Below the pieces are notes generated by a model. That model worked only from the letters and a program-made list of their open reading frames with translations. It was not told the DNA's origin and made no database searches. A program made the translations under genes and the position numbers. DNA of 64,000 nucleotides from Piezodorus guildinii (lineage: Eukaryota > Arthropoda > Insecta > Hemiptera > Pentatomidae): NCBI GenBank assembly GCA_023052935.1, contig CM041292.1:145190939-145254938 (forward strand), written 5' to 3'. This document shows, piece by piece, positions 1-11,381 of this stretch (position 1 is its first letter; each line of letters opens with the position of its first letter).

Positions 1-1092
1 ATCCTCAAACCTCCAATCACATCTCGATCTGATTGAAAAGTGGTGCAATCATTGGCGCATCAAAGTCAATGAATCAAAAAGCAAGCAAGTCACCTTTACC
101 CTTCGACGCAGATCCTGCCCTTTTGTCCATTTTAACTCTATTCCTCTCACCTTTTCTGACACAGTCAAATACCTTGGTTTCCTCTTAGACAAAAGACTGA
201 CATGGAACCCCCATACTAGACTCAAACGACAAGAACTCAATCGACGATATGGCCAGCTATATAGACTACTAAACAGAAAATCTCATCTCTCAACGGACAA
301 CAAACTCTTAATTTACAAGACTATTCTTAAACCAATTTGGACCTACGGACTTGAACTGGGGGAACAGCAAAAGTTTCGAATATCAAACGTATCCAATCCT
401 TTCAGTCTAAAGTCCTTAGAACAATAGTAGATGCCCCATATTATGTCACCAACAAAACCTTACACCATGACCTGAATATCCCATTTGTCTTTGAGCTAAT
501 CCCCTCCAAATTCATAATCTTCCATCAGAAGCTTACTCACCTTCCTAATCCCTTGGCACACTCATTATCCAGTACCAAACATCCCTATAACCCTCCTCGT
601 AGGTTGAAGCGACAGTGGCCCAGAGATCTTTTGTAATTATGTTATTGGAGTGCTGGCAATGGCCAGCTTCTCCACTCATGCCCTGAGTGTATGTGGCTCT
701 AGCGCCCTCGCTCAGCCTCCACTGGCTCTCAAGACCAGTGACGCAGCTGAATGAGAGGCGCTGGGATCTTCTGGCATTGTGCCTCGACATCCACTAGTGG
801 ATCTCGAGGTTTGATTCAGTGATCCCAGAGGCAGCTTGTAAATATTGTAAATAGGTATGAATGTGAACAAGATTGTTATTATTATTTTCTTTATAGTACT
901 TATTTAATTTTGTGTATATTTTTTTTTCTTTTATTTGCTTAGTCTTTATTAATTTTTTTTTTCTTTAATTTTATTTACAATGTACATATGGTATGAATGA
1001 TTTATTTTATCTCTAATACTCATTGCCCCAGAAGGTGGCAGATTGTATTATCTCTTAATAAAACAAATTAAAAAAAAAAAAAAAAAAAAAAT
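1..1092 (+). mobile_element. LINE-A 3' end (Jockey clade), cut by window start
   Basis: This is the 3' part of a Jockey-clade LINE. The reverse-transcriptase C-terminus (2-636) is followed by a 3' UTR of about 430 bases and a poly(A) run at about 1069-1091, with a TTAATAAAAC signal just upstream. Both the protein and the UTR resemble the full-length copy at 50560-55395. In the UTR this shows as a shared block starting TCCACTCATG and similar runs around GCCTCCACTG and CCAGTGACGC. The 5' end lies outside the window, so no target duplication can be tested. Confidence 0.9.
2..636 (+). pseudogene. Reverse transcriptase C-terminus, LINE-A, frameshifted
   Basis: The reading frame starts at base 2, already inside the gene, and encodes the thumb and tail region of a Jockey reverse transcriptase. 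Visible blocks are YLGFLLDKRLTWNPH, YRLLNRKSHLS, LKPIWTYGLEL and the terminal NPPRRLKRQWPRDLL before TAA at 634-636. Compared with the intact copy (residues about 680-892 of the ORF2 at 51082-53760), one base is missing near position 358, where LWG is expected. Downstream protein is therefore in another frame. The polymerase active-site block lies upstream of the window. The copy cannot make a functional product as it stands. Confidence 0.9.
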
Positions 1093-1099
1093 TTTAGTA

Positions 1100-1555
1100 T
1101 TTTTAGATGTATCTAATATTTTTATATTTTCAAAATTAAAATGTTGATATTTTTTAACATAAGAACAATAATGTTTGTAAAGCTGTATAATATACCGTTG
1201 GAAATTACAGATTTTAGAAAAAAATATCATCTTATTATCCACCGTTCTGCACAATTCGAGAGATCGGTTCTTATCCGATTCTCAACCTTATGGAATTGTA
1301 TTTTTGTTTCTATCCTTCATTTTAACTCTCCTACCTTCAAATCCAGCTTGTTTATGCATCTCCTAACTAACCAGCCAAAACATAATTGTAAATAAGGCTC
1401 TATTTAATTTTATATTTGTATTCCTATTTTCTATTACTTTTAGTTAATCTGTTTGTATTACTCTAAGACTCTGAAGCCAATTTATATATTTTGTACATTT
1501 TATCCTAAAGTGACTTGTCACAGGGTAATAAAGAATTTATTCTCAATAAAGCAAT

Positions 1556-1591
<36 letters not shown>

Positions 1592-1795
1592 GGTACATAA
1601 AGTTGTGAAGAGTAGTAAGGACTGTTGAAAAGCGGATTAAATAAATAAATTAATAAACAGATTTTTTTGACGAAACACGTGTTTTATCAATACTCAATGT
1701 AATCACTTAATTTCATTTCATTCCTTATTTTATTTAGAAGGTCTAAAATTGATTCTAACAAGGGAGGTAAGTGAAAATCGTTTGTTGCGCTCACC
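1100..1795 (+). repeat. CST repeat, 3' half, split by a LINE tail
   Basis: Two blocks, about 1100-1233 and 1589-1795, match consecutive parts of the CST repeat seen whole at 12178-13017. The first carries the shared phrase TAATATACCGTTGGAAA. The second runs through TGAAAAGCGGAT and AACACGTGTTTT to the conserved end GGTAAGTGAAAATCGT and its TTGCGCTCACC tail. A 5'-truncated LINE separates them. Confidence 0.75.
1234..1588 (+). mobile_element. 5'-truncated LINE tail inside a CST repeat
   Basis: An open frame ending at 1395 carries a typical LINE reverse-transcriptase tail: RSAQFERSVLIRFSTLWN, then a hydrophobic stretch. This matches the general R-S-F-L-R-S-LWNSLP pattern at the C-terminus of such enzymes. 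It is followed by a short UTR with two AATAAA signals (about 1530 and 1547) and a poly(A) run of about 29 (1560-1588). The insertion interrupts a CST repeat; I could not define a clean target duplication. Confidence 0.7.
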
Positions 1796-1799
1796 AAAT

Positions 1800-2495
1800 G
1801 TTCTTATTCTCTTAACGATTGCTACCCATATGTTTACTTAATTTAGTTTCCTTAATATTGCCACCGCATACTTAGGTTCGATTAAACCACTCTCATTTTA
1901 ACAAGAACTTACTCCCTCCTACTCTCGGTTAAAATTATATATAAACTCAGATTTATTGGACAGTAATTCCCTTCTGAAGATGAAAACTGCCGTTGTCGCT
2001 AAGTAATTTATGTCCGAAACTGGTGCACGCCAAGCCATAACTTGAAAGCATGAACATCGCCTTGTAACATGGAAGTCCCATGTAACTGTGTTGTTACATA
2101 ACGCAGTTTGTTCTCAGCCACTAAAACTGGAACTTTATTGGGTTTAATTCCATCTTATCTGCAGTACTATTTTACATAATTTAGTCCTATCTCGACTAGT
2201 CTCTATTAAATTATATTTCATGATTAAGAACCGGATTTATGTGCAACAACAGAACATAAATATATGCCATAACTCTAATAGGCTATATAATTTACCATCA
2301 AAAGTATGATCTGCTTTATAGTTTGCAACCATATTGTTTGACAAGGTAATGACAATATATTGTGAAATAAAGGCCTAAAAATAACAAATTACATTTATAT
2401 TCTTTTAAAATATTAACATTAATTACTTTCCATGCAATCGTAAACATTAGTAACATCGTTATAATATAATTGTATAATACAGAATAACATCGGCT
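1800..2495. other. No recognised gene
   Basis: AT-rich sequence with no supported open frame. A CTTCTGAAGATG phrase at about 1971 resembles the Penelope-type motif seen elsewhere in the window, but the partner GAAAC block is missing. Confidence 0.4.
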
Positions 2496-2499
2496 GATT

Positions 2500-3330
2500 T
2501 TTTAAATTTTTTTATTTATTGATGTTTACAACTGTATTATACAAAACATTTAGTAAATAGGCTAAAAGAAAATAGTCGTGAACAAGACATGTAGGGAAGC
2601 TTGCCATTGAAAGCACTCTAAAACTATTCTAAACAAGAAGGTCTCGAGGCCATCTTCTTTTCAGACGCCTCGGAGGATTATCAGAAATCGCAGTGGAAGA
2701 AATGATTGAAACTAGAGGATTAGAGTGGGAATGGAGTTTGTCATGAAAGGGATGGTATCTGGTTCGGGCCAGATCAGCAACATACGGAACATTAAGGTCT
2801 TGATGGATCAGTTTATTCGTTACAAAGTAAGGAGCATTTAGGAACTTACGATGGATTTTGGATTGTAGGGAGTGGATAAGGGAAGAATTCGATGGTTTAT
2901 TAGAGCCCCAAAGCTCTACTCCATAAGACCATATAGGCCGTATGTTTTTCATGTAGAAGAGTCTTTTGTAGTCAAGTGAAAGATTAGAACGTTTGTCTAG
3001 TAAGTGTTGGAGTAGCCGAAAACGTCGAACGAAAAGCTATTTCTGGTCGTTTCAGTCTTGTATGAGGGTTCCAAGTAAAGGAGTTTGTCAAGGTGGAGTC
3101 GTAGATATAGATTCTGTTCAACAGGAACTAGCGTAATGTTATTGAAGGACACTGTAGGGTAGGATGTCATAGGTTTACGACGAAGGGTAAAGGTAATTTG
3201 GTGGGATTCGTAAGAATTTATTTTAATTTTCCGATTCTGGCACCATACCTGAAGGTCTCTGATGTGGGATTGGAGAGTTGGAGAGGCAATAGTTATATCA
3301 GTATTGACTGATAACACACAAGTGTCATTC
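2500..3330 (-). mobile_element. LINE-A2 (Jockey-like) 3' fragment, decayed
   Basis: Minus-strand reverse-transcriptase C-terminal fragment of a family related to LINE-A but clearly diverged (LINE-A2). Two open segments cover it. 2997-3317 includes ITFTLRRKPMTSYPTVSFNN, and 2629-2952 includes IRPIWSYGVELWGSNKPSNS and ends NPPRRLKRRWPRDLLV. A frameshift lies between them. A T-rich stretch at about 2497-2515 probably marks the poly(A) end. Other copies of this family lie at 4086-4868, 6662-7060, 8057-8395 and 31640-32260. Confidence 0.8.
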
Positions 3331-3334
3331 TGCT

Positions 3335-4073
3335 GATGTTAAAGAGGCATTGTTAAATTTTTTAAAATGCTTTTTTTTTGTGTTCCACTTAATCTTTTAT
3401 TCGCGTTTTTATAACTTCTATAGAGTCTTTCCGTCAAAAAACAACTACAAAATTTTATGAAGCATACAATTGTTATTGATGAATTTACTGCTTGCAATCT
3501 TGGCGTAATTTAGAAATAAATTTGGTTACATGTACTATATTTATTCTGAACGTTCAGAGGTATCTAATATTCCTTTGTTTATTGGTTTATAAATAAATAG
3601 ATTTAATAAATTCTAATTCATATATTTTTTAAATTTTTATTAAACCTCCATTTTTTAAACTAAACCTAAAAACTTTAACTAATATCCTCTTCAACGTCCT
3701 TCTAAATTATTTCTAATTGCATTATCATTCAGATTGAAGTATTATTTTATCCTTTTTCAACTTTTTGAAATTTTTTAATTATTTTTTTTTTAATATTTAG
3801 GTATAGCACTTTCAAAGAGAGCTTATTGATTTGAGCCTCGCAATATCGGTGTATTTTCCGTTTGATTGTAGGCTCGAGGAGGCGGTGTTTTTAATTTGTA
3901 CTTCAATTAGTCGTGTTCATTACAACCACTTTAATTGGTGCTTTCACTAATTGCTTTTTAGTGGACTATTTTAGTAGAAGTCTATCAGGATTCCAATTTG
4001 ATTATACCTCTTGATAGCTTCAACATGCGAAATCATTTTGGCTCAATTTTAATTTTTCCGGCAGGAAAAGTTT
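3335..4073. other. No recognised gene
   Basis: AT-rich spacer with short homopolymers. I see no open frame or repeat I can name. Confidence 0.4.
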
Positions 4074-4085
4074 AATATCAAGCTT

Positions 4086-4868
4086 TTTTTTTTTTTAACG
4101 GTGTATTGATATTTACAACTGTATTAACAAAAAAAATATATTAAGTAAATTTGATAGTTATATAATACAATGACATGATATACATGTAGAGAAGCTTGCC
4201 ATTGAAAGCACTCTAAAAATATTTTATACTAGAAGGATCTGGGGCCATCTCCTTTTCAGACTCCTCGGAGGATTATCGGGAATTGAAGAAGAAGAAGAAA
4301 GTATTGAAACTAGTGGGTTAAAATGGGAATGGAGTTTGTCATGAAAGGATTGATACCTGGCCCGGGCCAAATCAGTAACATAGGGAACATTAAGGTCTTT
4401 ATGAATAAGTTTAATCGTGACAAAGTGAGGAGCGTTGAGGAATTCACGATGGATTTTTTATTGTAGGAATTGGATACGAAAAGAATTTGATGGTTTAGTA
4501 AACCCCCAAAGCTCTACTCCGTAAGTCCACATAGGCCGTATGATAGTCATGTAGATGAGTCTTTTAGTGGAAGATTAGAACGTTTGTCTAGTAAGTATTG
4601 GAGTAGCCGAAAACATCGAGCAGTTTCTTGTCGTTTCATTCTTGTATGAGGGTTCAAAGTAAAGGAGTTTATCAAGGTTGATTCCTCGATATCGGTTCTC
4701 TTTGGATTGTATGCGGGAAGAATTAGATGGTTTAGTAGAGCCCCAAAGCTCTACTCCGTAAGTCCAGATTGGTCTTATAATAGTCATCTAGATGAGCCTT
4801 TTGTGGTTAAGAGGAATGTTTGATCGTTTGTCTAGTAAGTGTTGAAGTAGAATTAAAATGACGAGCAG
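4086..4868 (-). mobile_element. LINE-A2 3' fragment with target duplication, rearranged
   Basis: Minus-strand LINE-A2 tail starting at a poly(T) run (about 4086-4098, the poly(A) end). It encodes the same IRPIWTYGVELWG and RRLKRR-type blocks as the copy at 2500-3330. The flanks AATATCAAGCTT (4074-4085) and AATATTAAGCTT (4869-4880) look like a 12-bp target duplication with one change. Inside, a block around 4487-4565 recurs at 4722-4804, so the copy is internally duplicated or formed by template switching. Confidence 0.75.
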
Positions 4869-4880
4869 AATATTAAGCTT

Positions 4881-5540
4881 TGAATTTAAAAATTTGGTTT
4901 ACTAGAGATTCAAATTAGGCATCGAAACCCTTTTATTTCAGAATGTTGAATACCTTGATATTTTAAATTGGTTGAGAATCTATTCATTGTAATTAGAAAC
5001 AACTATTCAATAAAACATGAAATTAATCAATTTAATTAAATGTGTTTTTATTATATCTATATCCTAATCAGTGCTTAATGATTTTAAATATATCAGTTTC
5101 TAAGCTTATTTTAAAATTATTTATTCTCTAATTCTGATTTATTCAGTTTAGTACTATCAATATTTTATTAAATCATTAATTTAGTGCTAGTTTTAAACAT
5201 TCAACTACGATTCTTTAATTAAATATATATAAATATGTCATTATATATGGTCTTACTCCTCCAAAACGCCTCGACCGATTTTATGAATTTTTTAAATGTT
5301 TATTTAGTTATGAAATTCGGCCATAAAGTATATTCATTTATTCGTTTTGTGATTTGATTTTCCCTATACAGAATGTTTTTTTTTTACGTTTTTTTAATAT
5401 ATATATTTTTTATTGCGCATCAAAAATACCTATAATTCTACATTTTAACCCTCCTTCCCTCATCCTTGCATTTTGTAAACGCGATTTTAGTCTTTTTGTA
5501 GGAACAATATCAAAATAATTTAACTGTCGTTCGAATTACA
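4881..5540. other. No recognised gene
   Basis: Very AT-rich. The stretch at 5255-5335 (CCTCGACCGATTTTATGAA) resembles phrases common in insect repeats, but I cannot assign it to a family. Confidence 0.35.
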
Positions 5541-5544
5541 TAAA

Positions 5545-5620
5545 TCTGGTTACGGCAACACACGACTTTAACTTATCTTGGCCATTAAAATCAATTGAAG
5601 AACTATTTAATGAAATATAA
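5545..5620 (-). repeat. CST repeat, terminal fragment
   Basis: Inverted terminal piece of CST: GGCAACACACGACTTTAACTT followed by a variant of the subterminal AAAATCAATTGAAGAA block. Only the terminal 75 bases or so are present. Confidence 0.6.
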
Positions 5621-5884
5621 AGTTCAAAGTTATTTCTGATTGAAAAAAAAAAAAAGGCGTTTAGAATGAAAGAATGAAACTAAAATTATCGAAAAAATAT
5701 TGAAAAAAAAGTAGTGATTGAACATAACATAATTAGGTAACAGTTAAACAATTTATGTAATAAATCAACTGAATACTTGTATCGACAAAATTAGATTAAA
5801 ACTATGTCTTAATGTAGTATTTAAGACTCTTTGTAAATATTTATGTAGCTCATCTCTATCTATCTTCTATATAAATACCCAAAG

Positions 5885-6110
5885 CTGTAAAATTTAATGG
5901 TGATAAGCGTAAAGCCGATAAAACTAACTGATTGTTCCAAATATATTATTTAATGAAACACGTGTTTCTATAGAAAATAAATTAAATTAATTTTTTAACC
6001 TTTTTACTTTCGCTTAACTATATATATAATCTCTAACTGTATTTAAAAATTCTTTAATTTATATTAACAATGGAGGTGATTGTTGATCGTCGGTTGTGAT
6101 CACCATAATT
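5885..6110 (+). repeat. CST repeat, 3' fragment with internal insertion
   Basis: It carries the CST phrase GATAAAACTAACTGATTGTT, an ACACGTGTTTCTA block and a subterminal TTTAAAAATTCTTTAATTT block. It is interrupted near 6001-6033 by extra bases resembling the CST 5' end. The terminal AGTGAAAGTCG motif is decayed. Confidence 0.6.
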
Positions 6111-6119
6111 TTTTTATAT

Positions 6120-6655
6120 AGTCGAATAAAGCTGTAAAATGAATTTTGTAACGTGGAATAAATTTAATATTTTCAACATTATACATATAAATACCGTAAA
6201 GACAACATTTTGTTAAATCCTTTGTATGTTGTATACAAATAATTCGGTTTAGGTTAATGTACAGATCTACTTCGTGAAAAGTTTTGCAGCGAAGAAGCAG
6301 GTTCTGAAAGTAGGGGTTCTCGGTTTGCAAATCGCATTCCTCAGTAAGTTGTAGGAATGTGGTTATCCACTATTTTGGATGCGAGCAATTACTAACTTTT
6401 TACCAAGCCACGGGTCCAGGTAATGTACTATAATTAGGAAGCCTGTTTGAAAGTTGACCGTCCTTTTTATTGAGAGCTTTTAACAATCTTCTACCTCCAG
6501 GGTTAAAGTTTCTACATGATAAGGAAACCAAAAAATTAATGAAGCATTTTTCATTAAATTTTTGTGGTTGTAAAAGGTATAATAATTATCTATTTAATTT
6601 TAGAAGTGTTTTGATTATTGTTAAAAATCCCTAAACGTAAGTAAATGTAACAGCT
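6120..6655. other. No recognised gene
   Basis: No supported coding region. A minus-strand open stretch at 6100-6330 has no family features and is not called. Confidence 0.35.
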
Positions 6656-6661
6656 ACTAAA

Positions 6662-7060
6662 GAAAATTTTTTTTCATTATTATTAATTATTGAAATTTAC
6701 AACTTTATTGGTTAATGCATCAAGTAAATTAGCTGTCAGATAGAATACATGAAAAATGACATATATAGAAAATTCCCATTGGCAGCACTCCTCTAAAAAA
6801 AAAAAAAATAGAAGGTCTCGAGGCCTTCTTCTTTTAAGATGCTTTGAAGGATTGTCGGGAACAAAAAAAGAAACCAGGATTGAAACTAGTGCGTTAGAGT
6901 GGGAGTGGAGTTTGTCATGGAAGGATTGATACCTGGTTCGGGACAAATCAGCAAAATATGGTACACATAGGTCTTTATTGGTGAGTTTATTCGTGACAAA
7001 GTAAGGAGTATTGAGGATTTTTGATTGTAAGGATTGAATACGAGAAGAATTTGATGGTTA
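6662..7060 (-). mobile_element. LINE-A2 3' fragment, decayed
   Basis: Minus-strand tail of LINE-A2, with the blocks RTRYQSFHDKLHSHSNALVS and a decayed NPSKHLKRRRPRDLLF terminus, interrupted by an A-rich stretch at 6797-6809. The 3' end begins at T-rich sequence near 6665 and shares TTTACAACTTTATTG-like UTR with the other copies. Confidence 0.7.
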
Positions 7061-7064
7061 GAAT

Positions 7065-7885
7065 GTAGTGTAAAATTTGAAGTCATATTTTTCTCATCTG
7101 TTCTTGTTTCATGTAATTATGAGCTTTCATTGTCAAAAATTTATATGTTTTAAATTATAATTTTTATAATATAAGTTCTCAAAATAAGGTCTATATTGCT
7201 AGAAACGGCGACTTAACTACGTCATGCATTCTGTATTTCTGAGTATACTGACGTTTTCTAAAGTATGATATTTTCCAAAATGGTAACCGTCGGTTACGGG
7301 TCCAAAATGAGAGGGCCAACGGCTATGAAATAAATGACTATCGTAAAAGGGAACAGAAATCCATTGCTGAGCCAGAACTGGGATTGCCGAGATAGCTGGA
7401 AGAAATGTTTACAACCTAATAAAAATACGTCCTTTTCTTGTCATAAACTGCTTATAACTACGCGAGGGTGATTCGTTCATGTTTATTATAACTGCAAAGA
7501 TCTAACGACAAAGACTCTGGAAATAGCGTGACGTTTTGCCCCATTTGCTGGCAGAATAACGATAAAATAAGCCACACCGCAAGATCGGCCATTCTCATTT
7601 TTGACCTTTCAAAGCAATCCAAGGAAATACCGAAATGGACGTAAGAGATGCATCTTAAATAATCCACTAGGTTTAATTTTCTATAAAATGTATCCTTCTA
7701 CGCAAGTCAAGGAAAAATGTGTAGAAAACTCTGTGGCAGGGACATGCATGCCGTTTGTATAAAAGACCCCGTAAAAGCTACGCTATGCTTTCAACACAAA
7801 TCGGAGCCTTTTCATGTTCATAGCCTTCTACATATCTGATATCTGAATACATATTTATGAAATAAAAATAAAAGTATTGTTAGGT
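7065..7885. other. No recognised gene; small tRNA-like phrase at 7383
   Basis: Mostly unassigned. TTGCCGAGATAGCTGGAAG at about 7384 matches the head of the SINE-like sequence at 34340-34530, but it is too short to delimit. Minus-strand open stretch 7458-7667 has no recognisable domain. Confidence 0.35.
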
Positions 7886-7888
7886 TTT

Positions 7889-7895
7889 ATATATT

Positions 7896-7955
<60 letters not shown>
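7889..7955. repeat. (AT)n microsatellite
   Basis: Roughly 65 bases of uninterrupted alternating A and T after a short irregular AT lead-in. Confidence 0.95.
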
Positions 7956-7959
<4 letters not shown>

Positions 7960-8056
7960 TATGCAACGTTTTGAGAATTTATTGTTCTCATATTCATTCC
8001 TGAACACGGTGTAATCCTTGCCAATCCAAAAGATCCTAAATACCCCTTTTTTTTTG

Positions 8057-8395
8057 TCACCTATAAAATAATTCATAAAGACCTAAATATCACATTAGTT
8101 GCAGAACTAGCCCGAATTAGATATTCCTCCTTTTATTCCAAATTACCCGTCCACTCCAACCCACTCGTCCGCAAACTCTCATTACCATCTATTCCTGATA
8201 ACCCCCCGAGGCGGCTGAAAAGACGATGGCCTCGCGACGTACTACAACAAATAAACACTGTAGTGCTACCACTGGGTAGTTTCTTCACATGCCTGTATCA
8301 CGCCCACTTGATTTATTTGCTAATTTACTTATTGTATTTTATTTATAATACAGTTGTAAATTTCTTATAAATAAAAAAAATATATATATTTGTAT
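8057..8395 (+). mobile_element. LINE-A2 3' fragment, plus strand
   Basis: An open frame from about 8057 encodes the extreme C-terminus of a Jockey-like reverse transcriptase: IIHKDLNITLVAELARIRYS, later SNPLVRKLSLPSIPDNPPRR and LKRRWPRDVL. A T-run at about 8046 precedes it. The UTR ends with ACAGTTGTAAATTTC and an A-rich tail at about 8376. The polymerase core is missing. The copy is oriented opposite to those at 2500-7060. Confidence 0.8.
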
Positions 8396-8683
8396 ACAAT
8401 AATTATTAGATGATGTCATTGTTAGAGAGACAGAAAAGAATACATTGAACAAGGTATAAGGACAGTTTGACCTGGTTTATTAGGGTTTTCTCGTGATTGC
8501 AGCTATGTTTATCTATATATAGTGTATTAACACAGATACAGCTGCTCTTCAATACAAAATTTCCTAATATACCAAATCTAAATGCCCTCACCACTCATTT
8601 CAGAAAAACGGGATATACATTCAAATTCCATTCACCCGAAATTATACATTATGAAAATAAACAGCTTCAAACGAAATTTTGAA

Positions 8684-8701
8684 GAAATTATTATCATAGA
8701 A

Positions 8702-8765
<64 letters not shown>

Positions 8766-8783
8766 TTCTATGATAATAATTTC
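8684..8783. repeat. 100-bp perfect palindrome with (AT)n centre
   Basis: The left arm begins GAAATTATTATCATAGAAAC and the right arm is its exact reverse complement, ending in GATAATAATTTC. The centre is an (AT)n tract of about 50 bases, itself self-complementary, so the whole 100 bases can form one stem. Confidence 0.9.
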
Positions 8784-8806
8784 TATATGTTTATATGTCA
8801 ATATGA

Positions 8807-8810
<4 letters not shown>

Positions 8811-8860
<50 letters not shown>
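8811..8860. repeat. (AT)n microsatellite abutting poly(T)
   Basis: Alternating AT tract running directly into the poly(T) at 8859-8870. Confidence 0.95.
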
Positions 8861-8867
<7 letters not shown>

Positions 8868-9180
8868 TTTAACCCAAATGTTTTTATTCAAACCTGTCAA
8901 CATCGTGGGTCAAGTAAATGCGATAGGGGTAGGTTTTGAACTTGAGGCGTGGTAGGCTTAATGGATAGAACAATACCCAGCAGCATCTCCTCCTTGCTTG
9001 ATAACTATTTATGACAGAAGGTCCCCTCATCCAACTTATTTTCAGCCTTCGACGGATGTTTTGAGATGCTTCGATAGTGGCCACGTTCTGTATTAATGTG
9101 TTAATATGTCCGTGAAAACATTTGTAGAGGGTATTAATCTGTTCTGACTGCTGACGTACCATGGATAATTTTTTATAGTT
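8861..9180 (-). mobile_element. Possible retroposed transcript (poly(A), AATAAA), minus strand
   Basis: Read on the minus strand, this segment ends in a poly(A) run (8859-8870). An AATAAA hexamer (8883-8888) lies 12 bases upstream, the spacing expected of a polyadenylated mRNA end. The segment is less AT-rich than its surroundings and contains a 92-codon minus-strand open frame (8884-9162) beginning MVRQQSEQINTLYKCFHGH. I recognise no protein family. It could be a processed pseudogene, a SINE, or the 3' end of an unfamiliar LINE. The 5' boundary is a guess. Confidence 0.4.
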
Positions 9181-9184
9181 CTGA

Positions 9185-10580
9185 AAGTTAAATTATAATT
9201 TTCATTTAAAATTATTGTCTTGCTATATAGTACCATGGATATGAATTAATTTATAGGTAATAAATAAATGATCTCTGATTGTTTAAGCATTCTACTTTTA
9301 GAATGCTTATATCTGCAGTTGTTACAATCATTATGAAAAGCGATGCGGCTTCTATCAAATGTTAGCAAGTACTACTGGATGGTAAAAATAATAATAGATA
9401 AAAAAAATAACATGAAATATTGGTATAATTTATTAGTAAGTTTTATTTTTATTTAAAATTACCTATGCTTCCAATTTTTTCCTTCTCTCTTCCACCTCCT
9501 TTAACCTCATGGTCCAGCCTAGGGCGACCCTTTCCTCTTCTACTCCATTGTTATTTTGTTACAGAATAAAATGAACTGGAAATATTCACCAATAGCCCAG
9601 TAATATAAGCCATAAAAAGGGTTTTCTTCGAAATAATTAAGACACACAATCTCAAGACCAATCGTGATGGCATATTAAATATTTAGCCATTAAAATCGGT
9701 TTAAAATATGTTCGGTCTTCTTTTTCCTAAATGATTGGAAGACATATCAGGAGTTAGCCGATGAACATTCCTCTGATTTTGTTATGCTAATCATTATAAA
9801 CTATAAATACAATCAAATATACATTTTAGTGAATTAAAAACACTCTACTTACGTAATATGTGGGATGTGGTAACTGCTTTCGTTTTCGCTACAAAAAAGA
9901 TGTTCTCTCACACCTCCACATCATCAAGAAAAACGTTAAATTCTTGCAACTTAGAGACAGGTACATTAAAGATAACATTAATAATGAAATAATAAAGGTT
10001 CCTATGAAAGAAATAATTATATTTTAGAAAATAAATTTTTTTTTAATATCTTATAAACTAACTGATCGTTAGTGTTCAATGTTATGTTAAAAATAAATAT
10101 CTTATTTATCATGAAACGTAGTCCAATATACGTATGCAGTTATTTGCGAAATTCGGCTCTGACCTTCGATTTACAATATTGACGCAATTACAATATATTT
10201 ACAATTGTAATATATGGTACGATGATTAACAGCAGTATTGAAGTAAGATGGTAGCTACTAAAAAAAAATAAAATTCAAAAAACCGTGTACGTCTTGACAT
10301 TTTAAAAGTAATCCTGTTAGAAATGTTCTGTATCATTCTCACATATTCTTCCATATTCATCATCTTGATTTTCATCTCGCAAATGTTTTATTCTACAGCC
10401 TACTCTTAATAGAATAGAAATGCATTTGTTTTTGTTTTCTTTTTTTTATAATGAGTGCCGAGCTGTACCTTAGTATAGTGTAATAGAGCTGTAATGTACA
10501 GACACTCTAGATTTTAATCCCAGCATCTAAAATACATTTCAAAACTATGAAATTGTGAATTCATTTTTTATTGAAGACTA
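9185..10580. other. No recognised gene
   Basis: AT-rich sequence without long open frames, clear inverted repeats or known element ends. Confidence 0.4.
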
Positions 10581-10944
10581 AATATCGGTTTAATAACGAA
10601 GATTTTTTTATCAAATAATTGGCACAGCATAGTATTCAGCTTAATCACAATTTTGATTTTGAAAAACCTACAATTTTGGAAATAGAAAAACTATCGAATC
10701 TATATAAGTATATAAACAAAAATATAAAAAAATGCCATAAATGATAAAATAGATGCAAAGCACCTTAGTTCTCACTATGCATATGCAATAGAATAATAAA
10801 TCAGTGCGTACTTTCTACAGTAAACAGGATGATCCTAATCCATAAGGGGCAAAAGAATATGTGAGTTTAGATGCGTATTGTTCCTTGGTGGTAATTTAAA
10901 AAAAACAAACAAATTTAACATAAATTATTGACAAAATTTTAATT

Positions 10945-11221
10945 GTTTGTTTGTTTATTTATTTAACGTCACTTTATGCTACTATGGCTAATCGGACGAT
11001 GCTACAGTGGGAGTCCTAAATTTTGCCTATCCAGGTTTTATTAGGATAGGGATCTTTAACGAGTACCTGACATCGCACAGGCTCGGGATCACCTTTTAAC
11101 GTCCCCTCCGAAGGACGGCGTAACTAAGGATTTTTTACTCCCATTAAAAAATCCTAGGTCCACCTGCGGGTTTGAACCCGTGACCTTTGGCATGGGAGGC
11201 TGTTACGCTAGCCACCCAGCT
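10945..11221 (-). mobile_element. SINE-1 (tRNA-headed), minus strand
   Basis: A roughly 280-bp retroposon whose sense strand is minus. The head contains a pol III B-box-like GGGTTCAAACCC (complement of 11168-11179) preceded by an A-box-like TGGCTAGCGTAACAGC. The body includes CCTTCGGAGGGGACGTTAAA and the tail is a run of AAAC/AAAT units. ACAAAATTTTAATT is present on both sides (10931-10944 and 11222-11235), a 14-bp target duplication. Other copies are at 13388, 14880, 31365 and 55798. Confidence 0.85.
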
Positions 11222-11381
11222 ACAAAATTTTAATTAAAAATGAATATTTTAATTTTTAAACAACTCAGGTAAATTTAATTTTTATGTAACATCGTTATAC
11301 ATATATTTGATAATGTTTTTAATTAGTATATAAAATATTTATCTTTTGATGTTAGTTGATAATTTGTTTATGTATTTTAGT

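Noticed and set aside
1971..2010. CTTCTGAAGATG as another hammerhead-like motif
   Set aside because: The GAAAC block and any stem are absent at the required spacing.
8582..8903. Several open frames rich in IYIYIY on both strands
   Set aside because: They are translations of (AT)n microsatellites. The same applies at 16911-17150 and 24284-24472.
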